From: Eucalyptus grandis
Taxonomy: Eukaryota > Streptophyta > Magnoliopsida > Myrtales > Myrtaceae
NCBI RefSeq assembly: GCF_016545825.1
Contig: NC_052614.1
Location: 32,582,072-32,646,071 of the forward strand
Reading direction: 5' to 3'
DNA: 64,000 bases
The notes under the pieces are model-generated. The model saw nothing but the letters and a program-made list of their open reading frames with translations. It had not been told where the DNA came from and did not search any database. Below, one piece after another: positions 55,513 through 64,000 of the stretch. The translations under genes and the position numbers were made by a program. Within the stretch, counting starts at the first letter, position 1. Every line of letters starts with the position of its first letter.

Positions 55513-58500
55513 TGTCACGCCCCGATCCTCCAAGCACGTACCCATCCCTCCTTGGTCGATTAAATAGCAATGTCCCATGACGCATCACCGACCCCTTTCA
55601 TTTTAAATACGCATGTGGAAGGCCATAAAATTCCAAACCACAAGTAGTCTTTTATAAACAACCCGGTTTATACACAAGACTAGACTGGTTACAAAAATCT
55701 TGGCTTATCAAAAGGAGCTGTCCTAATGTCTCAGCAAGTTCTACCCCCTAAGACTCGATTATGAAGCAAATTACACCTTAAAGACCATTTAAGCACAACA
55801 CAAGTCAGAGGGCTTACCTTAGCCTCAGTTCCTTCTTGCAAGTTAGTTCAATTCATAAATACTGACCATCACATCATCTAATGAATCAGATCGACTCATC
55901 GATCAATCGACTCAGTCGATTACATGTCATCGAGACCATCACTCGGTCATTTCGATTATTCACTCTCAAATTTTATCCACAGCCTAACAGGCACAACCTA
56001 GATTAAGTGGTCATCCCGGCCCCACTAGCAACTTTTCCATATTTGGTGGTTATCACGGCCCCACCTGGCAACTTTCTAGGTTTAGTGGTAATCACGGCCC
56101 CACTTGGCAAATTTCTTATGCTTAGTGGCTTCACGGTCCCACTCGGCAAATTTCTCATATCTAGTGGCATCACGGCCCCACTCGACTATTTTCACTATTT
56201 AGTGGCATTACGGCCCCACTCAGCAGATTTTCTAGACTTAGTGGTATCACGGCCCCATTCGGCAATTTCTTTAATATCAAGTGGCATCACGGCCCCACTC
56301 AGCAATTTCTTTGGTTTGGTGAGTGTTAATGATATCACGGCCCCACTCGGCTATTCTCTTCATTTATTCTCGCATTAATAAATTTTTGGGATAAATTCTC
56401 GTAATCACCAATACCCTCAATTCTCACAACCCGATACTCAAATAGATAAACATAGAGCACCACTGAAATTAGCACGAAGTACCGGTCACTGGCCATCCCG
56501 ATTGAATTTTCGGAAAATAAATAAATAAATAAATAAATAATTACGAAAATAAATAAATAAATGCCAATAAATCCAATTTAGGCCGATTATAGCCTAATTG
56601 GAAGCTGAGACGAGCTCAGAAAAATTACCTAGCTACTCTAGATAAATTCTAGAGCTTACCACAATCCAATATATCATCAAATATGCAATTTTTAGCAAGA
56701 AAAACATCAAGATCCACCACAAACCCACAACCGACCCTAACTAGCAGAAAAAGTCCACTTGCTCGTCTCTAAATTTAAATCCAAAAACCTAACCAAACGA
56801 GTTCGGAAAATTTCCAAATTTTAGTATGTTGTAAAGGACACATAAAAAAAATCATGAAGACACCATAACCCATATACTTATGGATTCGGCTCAGTAAATC
56901 ACTCAATTCAGCACCAAAACCGGGTCTACTTCCAGAAAGTCTATTTTTCAAAATCAGTTTTGTTTAAGGCCCAAAACATGTCCATTTGATATGAAATTTG
57001 ATTATGTTAAACTAGAAGATATGACAAACAATATTTGTGAAGAAGCCATTTTCAAATTCAAACCCTAAGAGTTGGAAAAAACCTCGAGAATCCTAAAAGG
57101 TCACCAATTCCGATAAAAACTAACATTCTATTTGAAAATGATAGTGCTAATATCTCCTTTTTTTAAGTCCCCAAAAATCTTGAGAAAAATATATGTTGTA
57201 GCTGATGATGTCCAGAGATCCGAATTGCAAACAATCCACTAGATTCGACTAATCCATCATCAAATGCACAAATCTCACTAATTAAGTTACACTAATCCAT
57301 ACTTAAGATAATCTAAAAAAAATTAAGCACAATTAACCTACTAATTAAGGCTTAGTGAGTAAAACTCATGGGAATAACGCGCAAATCGGCTCAAATCGAC
57401 GGGAACGGCGCGGGGAACAACAACCTCCAAAGTGGACCTAGAAACCGAGGTTCGGAACTCCTCCAAAACGGTCTAAAGGCAGCTGGAATACCCGCTGAAA
57501 AACTGATATGTTCTTGGCTGAAAATGAAGTAAACAACTTGGCTTAGCACGAGAATTGACTGGTAAGGAGAAAATAGGCCAAATCGGGCCATGGCGGGCCT
57601 TTACCGACAAAGAAACAACCAAAACCAGCTCCACCAAGGCTTCCATAGACCAAAGATAGCAACTGGACGAGGGAGGAAGGCAGCCAAGGGGACAACAGTG
57701 CGCCGCCAGGCAGGCGCGCACAAGGGTGGCAGTTTGGCGCGACGACAAGCGTGCAGCGGCTGCTCGGCGTCGCTGGCAGCTGCTGCGCTTTCCTCCTTGC
57801 TGTGCTGGTTGAGAATTGAGAGAGGAGAGGGAAAATGGGCTGTTCAAATGGAGGAAGGTAGAAGAGATAAGAGAGAAGGGAGACAAGGGTCCCATGGGGC
57901 CTTAAATTCCACCAATTTGTCTCCCTCTTGGCTTGCCCATGAAGCCTTCATCCCATGGCTGAGAATTGGCCACCAACACACTCCCTTCAACCTTCCAAAT
58001 GGTCCAAAAATTCTAGGGAGGAGGGGCATACGAATTTTGACACAACTTCTCTCAATTGGGCACTTGTTCCTCCACCAATCAACCTTAAATGACCTCAATG
58101 AAATAAATCAATGCCTCATTGATCACCATAACATTTTTCCTCAGCCATATATCCATCTTGCTTCCCAATTTTGCAACCAAAATTAATCTCCGGCTTCAAT
58201 TGTACAAAAACAGCCCGTCGACGACTTTTTCCTAAAAAGTGTTGGTTGTCAAAAAAATCTTCTGAGACTGAGTTGATGTTCTTAGAATTTATTGTGACAT
58301 GACAGAACCTTCAATTTCTAAAATCAGATTCAAATTTGCAGTTAATTTCCATTCGGTATGTTTTTAGCATGACCTAGGCTACTGGGTAGTTTTCAGAACT
58401 TTTTAAGGCAAATAACCCATGGTCGATTTTCTTCGAGTCATAATGAAACCACTCAACATATTGGCGACTCTCAGTTGTCGTGAAAATCTCAATGATTCAA

Positions 58501-58852
58501 ATACGGACATAAGGTACCAAAACGATAGAAAAATCAAACTAGTGCCGGTTGACGGGAATTTTCCAATTTAGTGAAGTCACCCATGATCGGCCACACATCT
58601 CGGTCGAACCAACTTATCTCTGATCTCTAATCAATTTACGTATGTGTCGTAATGATCTTGACAGATGAACACGGTCGAGCAGCCAATTCCTTATCGAATT
58701 CTCAAGTCTATTGCCTTAAAATCCCTTAATGGCTTATCCAGACAATCTAATTATCTCGAGTGTAATCAGCTCTGAGAACAACTCTATAGATGCGTCAATG
58801 AAATGCCCAATTTATGGAATTGAAAGCAAAGTTGAAAATCTAGGATGTCACA
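55513..58852 (-). mobile_element. Long LTR of a gypsy-like element (sense on the - strand)
   Basis: On the - strand it begins TGTGACATCC (58852) and ends GATCGGGGCGTGACA (55513), a classic pair of ends for plant gypsy LTRs. A second relative begins at 61066. Inside are a GC-rich leader (57590-57890, CT-rich on the - strand), an (AAAT)n run near 56517-56563 and a nine-unit minisatellite. No target duplication was found at the ends, so it may be a broken element rather than a clean solo LTR. No gag or pol is seen next to it. Confidence 0.6.
55995..56362 (-). repeat. Minisatellite in the LTR, about 9 units of 35-45 bp
   Basis: Each unit carries a core like ATCACGGCCCCACTCGGCAA followed by a T-rich spacer and TTAGTGG. 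The units vary in sequence and length. They lie at the same place in the LTR as an unrelated minisatellite in the second copy (62160-62470). Confidence 0.85.
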
Positions 58853-58945
58853 CTTGCCCTCTTGTAATGCCAACATCAGCACATTTTACAGCAAATATTG
58901 CAATTAGACAAGATTAATTTGATAAAAAAAGAAGCGCATACTTTT

Positions 58946-59590
58946 TAGGGGTGTGCAACGGAAACCGCCCGAACCGGGACCGGACCGGCTGATTTTGGGT
59001 GGTTCCACGGTCGGCGGTCTAGTTCCCGGTTCCTAATCTTGGAACCGACGGCCGGTTGGTCCGGTTCCCGGTTCTAAGGTGGGAACTGGACTGGACCAAA
59101 TTTTTTTATATGTATATAATATATAAACACATATAATATATTAATATTATATTGATGTAACAACATCTTATGTGGCCAAGAGACCACAAAAGCTCTTGTT
59201 GTTATTATTTATTTATAGAGAAAACTCACTTATTAGTTTTATAGAGATTGTCTATAAAACCTAAGCCAAGCACAACCTTTAATCACATTGTACATGGCTT
59301 TTATGCTTAAAATTAAGCATGAAACACATAAATTGTGATTGATATTCACGCAAGTGAAATTTGAATATTTTGCACGTGAAAACATGTGTGAATAGTTTTA
59401 TTAGATTGCCCGGGAACCAAATTGGATTAATCGGTCCAGAGCATGATCGTTCTTTAGTAAATAGTCATTCTTTAGTGAAAAAGAAAGTGCCGATTTTGTT
59501 GGACCAGACCAAACCGGACCAGAACCGATGGTCGGTCCGGTTCCCGGTTCCACCTTGGAACCGGACCGAACTAGGAACCGATCACCCCTA
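58946..59590. mobile_element. hAT-like MITE with 8-bp target duplication
   Basis: The 645-bp element begins TAGGGGTG and ends CACCCCTA and is flanked by ATACTTTT on each side (58938-58945 and 59591-59598). An 8-bp duplication and a short inverted repeat fit the hAT superfamily. Both ends are loaded with CCGGTTCC and GGAACCGG words that pair with each other, while the centre is AT-rich. It has no transposase. Confidence 0.85.
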
Positions 59591-61065
59591 ATACTTTTAA
59601 ACATTTACGAATTATTTTATTCATTAATATTGACCAAATATATAAAGCATGCAAATGTAGGAGTTACGTGTCTATTAGACCACGGATCGGATAACTCTTT
59701 ATTACTATTTTAAAACTCATATTCTTTCATAAGTTGAACACTTGGTTTATGGTCAACTTTTTCAATCATAGTACTTGCAGTTCGATAAGCTTCTCTAAAC
59801 TATTAGAGTTATATAATATCTGTGCATTTTTAGTTTTATTCTTTCAGCTATCTTCTTTGAGGATTTTTTTTCCTTTTTTGGGTCCATTCTTCTTGGATTG
59901 TTAGGTAGCCAGTTTCACCTTATGCAATTATAACCTGAAATTAATTGATCAAGGGAAGACTTCTGTTTGGTCTCTATGCATTGTGTAACGGAGCTAGTAA
60001 TAATATTTCTCTTGAACTTCGGAAAAAGAGATTGTCAACTAATACTTAACCCTAAATTCCAGGAAAAAAAAAGAATAAGTATGATGCCGTATATCAAATT
60101 TGAAGTATGGCGTATGAAGTATTTGAAGAAATATAATAAAGGTAGATATAGATAGATTGGTAATGGTGATTTTGGCTAATTAAAACTGTTGGACCTTCGT
60201 TAGGTCTTAATTCAAGTAAAGTAACTCAATTTCTTGTGTTCTGTTAATTTTGGATCTCTAATCTGCATTTGATAGGATGAAGAAGGAGAATATAAAAGAA
60301 GAGCGTGCACTTAATTTGCATTAAGATTTCTAATAAAAGAAAAAATGCAAAGGCCATTCCAATGTCGACAGTGGATCTTGCACCATAAACAAGAACAATT
60401 AGTGTGAAGCCAGCAAACAATGATTTCAATCCAACGAGAATAAGCTCTCTAACTCAATTGGTTGCACAAAGGTTGCAAGCTCACGAACTTCTGATTTACT
60501 CGGAGAACTTATTCATATGAACTTACATGCAACAAAAAAGAAGCTAGCCAACGTATGACAGGAAAAATAATAGCATACACACAAGTGTAGACTTCACTCA
60601 AACAATTATTCAAACGCCTAGCAAGCACTCCGAATGTAAATCTTATAAAGTAAAACTACATACAAAGCATTATATAGAACTTGAAAAACGTATGCAATCG
60701 TCAGAGTAGCCTCAAACAAAGTTCAGTTCTTATATAATCAAATTCGCGAATTCAAGATCTCTATTTTGAAGGAAACAGAGCGTGCCCTTAACCTTATCAG
60801 TGAACCGAATATAGGCAACGACTAGGGACCAAATTTGTAAAGGAACTCCTCAAAGGTTTTTCGGTGAAGATCAGAGCTGGTGAAGGAGAGTTGAATGCAA
60901 ATCAGATTTTTTTCAGACTCTTGGATCTGAAGATAGAGTCAAACAGGACAAACTCAATGCGACGTGAAATGGCCAACAGCCGTAGCAACAAACATTGGAA
61001 TAAGCTAAAAGACGTCAAAAACTGCGATGAAATCCACAAATCTCTCCTCGAGAGAGAATTGTTAT
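59591..61065. other. Spacer between two LTR relatives
   Basis: AT-rich with short chance frames. The frame at 60864-61211 runs over the LTR start, so it is not a gene. I recognise nothing else. Confidence 0.4.
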
Positions 61066-61362
61066 TGTCACGCCCCGATCCTCGGACACGCACCCATCCT
61101 TCAGCTTGGTCAGTTTTAAAAGCGATATCACAAAACGTATCGCTGACCCTTTCATTTTCAATATGCACATGCGGAAGTAATTATAAATCCCCAGACAATA
61201 AAACAATGTGATAAAAAAGTAAGACCATATATTTCATATTAAAATTCATAAATACACTTTTATACAAAGCACACCTCATAGTATATATTACAATACTATT
61301 CACAAAAGTCTGATCTAACACCTATGCACATATACATAGGGTTTGCAAAACGAGATGAGATC

Positions 61363-61887
61363 TCAGTCCTCATCTGGATTGTACTCTGGATCCTCCTTAG
61401 ATTCCTCTTCATCGAGCTCGTTTTCTTCAAGCTCCTCGTTCTCTTCCATCTCCTCGTCCTCTTTCGGTCCCTCCTCTTCTTGCTCCACTATCTCCCCTTC
61501 CTCTTCACTCCAGTTGGCATCCTCAACTGTATACACTGAGGAGGTTGGCTCACTCCCAAGCGCGGGATCCCTAGCATCATCTACTGCTCTATCCTTGGTA
61601 TCTACAGTCCCTTCTCCGAAAGCTTCCTCTAAGATATATTGTGGCACATCCTCTTCCGGGATGGGACCCTCTCTTCACCCATCAAAGTAGTAATGATACC
61701 ACGACCTATACTCATGGGGCATCGGGTCATCTTTACCCACGTCGACCTAAACCGTAGACTTTATTAGGACGTACTCTAATCCTTCTAAGTTAGGGTGGAT
61801 ACGGAAGTGCGTAGCCTCTTCTGAAATGCTCTCGGGAATGCCAAACTGCTCAGGAATAGGGGGAGGTGGAGGTACTAGTGCTGCCAT
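61363..61887 (-). pseudogene. Damaged acidic reading frame inside the LTR, unrecognised
   Basis: From an ATG at 61887 one frame runs 174 codons to a stop, broken only by TAG (61749-61747) and TGA (61677-61675). The start is proline-rich (MAALVPPPPPIPEQFG), the middle contains FRIHPNLEGLEYVLIKSTV and MPHEYRSWYHYYFDG, and the last 50 codons are almost all Glu and Asp. The ordered composition and consistent frame suggest a former protein. I do not recognise the family. The TGA position is typical of a lost tryptophan codon. The frame is on the element sense strand and is absent from the first LTR. Confidence 0.55.
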
Positions 61888-62159
61888 CTAAGGGCCTGAA
61901 ATTGGTTATACAATAACCAATGAGACTACGTCTCAGCGAGTTCTACCTTCCTAAGACTCGATTAAGAAACCAATACACCTTAGGGTTGCCTAAACACAGC
62001 ACAAGTCAAATGACTTATCTTGGCCTCAAATTTCACTTGCAATTCAATATAGTTCAATAGGCATTCACTCAAATATCATGGATAGAAACATCGATCAAAT
62101 CGACCTAGTCGATCACATGTCAATCAAACCATTTTCTAGTCATTTCAATTCATAATATT

Positions 62160-62470
62160 CATTTTCCTAAGACGATATATCTAGTCACCGAACCACGTAC
62201 ATTCTCTAAGACAACACACTTAGTCACCGAGCCACGTGCATTCTCTAAGGCGACATGCCTAATCATCAAGTCCTGTGCATTCTCTAAGGCGATGTACTTA
62301 ATTATCGAGTCACGTGCATTCTCAAAGGCGATATCCCAAATCACCGAGCCACGTGCATTCTCTAAAGCGACGTACTAATCATCAAGCTACGTGCTATCCA
62401 GAGGTGATTTATCTCATCCATAAGTAACGTGCATTCTCTAGGACGACACTCTTGGTCTTCGAGCCACGTA
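62160..62470 (-). repeat. Minisatellite in the second LTR, about 8 units of 37-41 bp
   Basis: Units carry GAGCCACGTGCATTCTCTAA followed by a GGCGACATGCCTAATCATC-type spacer. The word ACGTGCATTCTC recurs in almost every unit. It is unlike the minisatellite at 55995-56362 although it has the same neighbours. Confidence 0.85.
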
Positions 62471-62627
62471 ATACATTTTTCTTTCTCAGCTTTATCATAC
62501 CCGACTTGGCTTAGTCGAAAATATACTTAATTCATTCTCGCAATTTTCACCACATTATATAGCCCACCAAAACAATACTGGTGCTATAGACCCATACTCG
62601 GTTATTTACTAATCAGTTGCCCAAAAT

Positions 62628-63129
62628 CAACTTGATTGCACAGCGATCAATAGCACGGACTGCCTTTCTAACAAAATCGGCATCTACTTCTGTAGCACAC
62701 TCATTGAATTCCAGCAGAACCTGCAGCATTTAGTTAATAAGACAACATAAAATTAACCATTTTAAGTAAACAAGCAAATTCAACAGGTTAAATGCTCTTC
62801 AGTTTCCATGCCTGGTCAATATTTCTGTCCGAAGCAAGCTTTATCATGATTTCTAACTTCTCCATCTTCACATAAATTGGGTCATTGTACTTGCAGAAAA
62901 ACACCTGGCAATGACAAGAGATCAATAAGCATGCCTTTCTTACTCATAATGCACCCAATATGGGTCACTTAGAGTTGGCAAGACTAAATGGACCAACCTT
63001 AATTTCATGGGCGAGAATAGTAGGCTGCCTTTGGACAATGAGGTTGATATTTCTTAAGGCAACATACTGTATCTCTGGTTCTGCAGAGAGTAACGTAACA
63101 AGAGGAGGAGCCATCTTTTTGCACAGATT
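62628..63129 (-). pseudogene. Beta-adaptin fragment (AP complex large subunit), three exons
   Basis: Beta-adaptins are large subunits of clathrin adaptor complexes at the trans-Golgi network and plasma membrane. Here only a short internal part of the trunk is present. Piece one (63129-62998) encodes [18 protein letters not shown] and [21 protein letters not shown]. Piece two (62904-62812) has 31 codons, [19 protein letters not shown] to DRNIDQ. Piece three (62720-62628) has [16 protein letters not shown] and [13 protein letters not shown]. All three keep the adaptin frame, and exon joints are conserved except that the intron after DRNIDQ starts with GC instead of GT. Homology begins inside an exon and ends within 'AIKL', so both ends are broken. 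Full beta-adaptins have about 900 residues. Confidence 0.85.
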
Positions 63130-63996
63130 CTCTCTCTATCATATTCAAACTTATCTCGAATTTGGTGAACCCTTTCCCATTTATCAGCATGTCCATTCCT
63201 TACAAATCCTTGCTCCTGCATTCAGAAAAATCACGTCTTTTAGATACCTTGTAATATAATGGATGTGGATAGATTATTGACAAATCATTCAGAGACACGG
63301 CACTGTAAGTTGCAAGAAAGTAACCATACGAAGTCTACAGAAGTGATCATTAAACAAAAGAACATAGGCATAACTGATCAATTTGTTAGCTTGTTACTCA
63401 TCATAACAGCATTGCCCTTAGTTTCATTCACAATTAGCTTCTTTGCAGCTAATCAGTGCATTATGCTCAACAAAGTTCAAGCGTTGATTAAACAATAGGA
63501 TGCTTTGTTAGTATGTCTGCCTCAAAAATTGATGTCCTTGTTGTTAAACACAGACATCTTGGCTCCTCTCACATAATATATTTCTACTTATAAGCAACTT
63601 TAGGGGAACTTATTGCCTTTACGATGGTTCCTAATATAAACATTCCTCAACTCGAGATTAAAAAGAAAACAAAAACTTCCAGACAAGTCAGAATCGCATA
63701 CATGACTCTTATGAAAAGAGAATGAGTAATTATGAAGTCATGGGGGTAAAATCATCATGATAAGCAAAGCCAATCTCAGCGTCATAGAGAAATTACATGT
63801 TTGTCGCTCAATCACATTTCAACATGTTATGGGCAAAGCAAGTAAATTGTCATTTTCAGCTATCAATTTTTCAAAGACATTTTTCCACTAACCTCTTCTA
63901 CTTGCTTATTCCTGTAAAAGAGAATGCTGAGGTTATAAAGAAAGGCAAACAAAAATTTCAGCCACTAAGGTTGAACCCATTCGCTTGCAATGACAT
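63130..63996 (-). CDS. 5' part of an unrecognised gene, fused to the beta-adaptin fragment
   Basis: Three short exons can be joined in frame: 63996-63977 (from an ATG), 63911-63893 and 63215 to about 63130. They read [36 protein letters not shown] and EYDRER. The splice sites are GT-AG (donors at 63976 and 63892, acceptors before 63911 and 63215). I do not recognise the protein. The frame carries straight into the adaptin segment but one register off, so translation ends after about 30 unrelated residues at about 63037. The gene could extend beyond the right edge of the window, and the ATG may not be the true start. It is probably not functional. Confidence 0.45.
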
Positions 63997-64000
63997 AATC

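Larger units (their letters stand above)
61066..62627 (-). mobile_element. Second, truncated LTR of the same gypsy-like family
   Basis: It starts (+ strand) TGTCACGCCCCGATCCTC, shares GACCCTTTCATTTTCAATA, CTCAGCGAGTTCTACC, TAAGACTCGATTA and GATCACATGTCAAT with the copy at 55513, and then loses similarity before 62628. It carries an extra block (about 61300-61890) that the first copy does not have, and its own minisatellite. Its right border is directly next to beta-adaptin sequence. Confidence 0.65.

Noticed and set aside
56007..56378. Repetitive protein-like frame (units like GITAPLSNF)
   Set aside because: It is a translation of the minisatellite. Unit length changes break periodicity and no start context is seen.
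57590..58186. 198-codon + strand frame
   Set aside because: It lies antisense in a gypsy-like LTR leader, is basic and low in order, and resembles no family.
60430..60500. tRNA-like words (CTCAATTGGTTGC, GGTTGCAAGC)
   Set aside because: No acceptor stem, anticodon arm or full T arm can be formed, so I do not call a tRNA or SINE.
28000..62500. CRISPR array among the regular repeats
   Set aside because: The repeats are minisatellites or transposon parts in a plant genome. Spacers are not unique and no cas genes exist.
55513..62627. The two gypsy-like LTRs as the pair of one complete element
   Set aside because: The interval between them (58853-61065) has no gag or pol and holds a hAT-like MITE. 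The LTRs differ strongly in length and in minisatellite, so they are separate remains.

Overview
The window looks like a chromosome segment from a dicot plant. It carries intron-containing genes, a TIR-type NLR immune receptor (a class found in dicots and missing from grasses), copia and gypsy LTR retrotransposons, plant L1-type LINEs, hAT-like and Mutator-like MITEs, and AT-rich spacers. The style of the TIR-NB-LRR (TNL) cluster recalls woody eudicots such as Myrtaceae, but the sequence alone does not prove the family.

Layout. 1-2483: 3' end of a Ty1/copia element on the + strand. 2484-4928: a dead serine carboxypeptidase-like gene on the - strand, cut in its last exon by that copia LTR. 4929-9465: spacer with MITE remains. 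9466-24008: the main gene, a TNL receptor on the - strand. Its TIR, NB-ARC and linker exons (24008-21480) are open and join in frame. They are followed by 13 tandem copies of one LRR exon (19928-9466), each about 426 bp with both ends in phase 0. Only three copies (15286-14861, 12870-12445 and the longer terminal 10455-9466) keep an open frame and a usable acceptor; the others have stops, frameshifts or lost splice sites. 24009-41340: spacer with several decayed copies of the TNL upstream region, two of which still hold the first codons of a TIR exon, plus a 5'-truncated LINE.

41343-50242: a second, dead TNL (LRR part only, - strand), split by a 5.8-kb LINE with a 16-bp target duplication and by a gypsy-like solo LTR with a CCAAT duplication. 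50243-55060: more decayed TNL flank sequence, a fold-back element and a Mutator-like MITE with a 10-bp target duplication. 55513-62627: two LTR-like blocks of one gypsy family (sense on the - strand), the second with an extra damaged reading frame, with a hAT-like MITE between them. 62628-63996: a chimeric fragment in which the start of an unrecognised gene is joined to three internal beta-adaptin exons.

Biologically this is a TNL cluster shaped by unequal exchange, retrotransposon insertion and gene fragment capture. The only plausibly functional host gene wholly inside the window is the TNL at 9466-24008. The most notable feature is its LRR exon array, which could supply alternative or recombinable recognition modules. 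No transcript evidence is available here, so exon use is inferred from splice signals and reading frame only.
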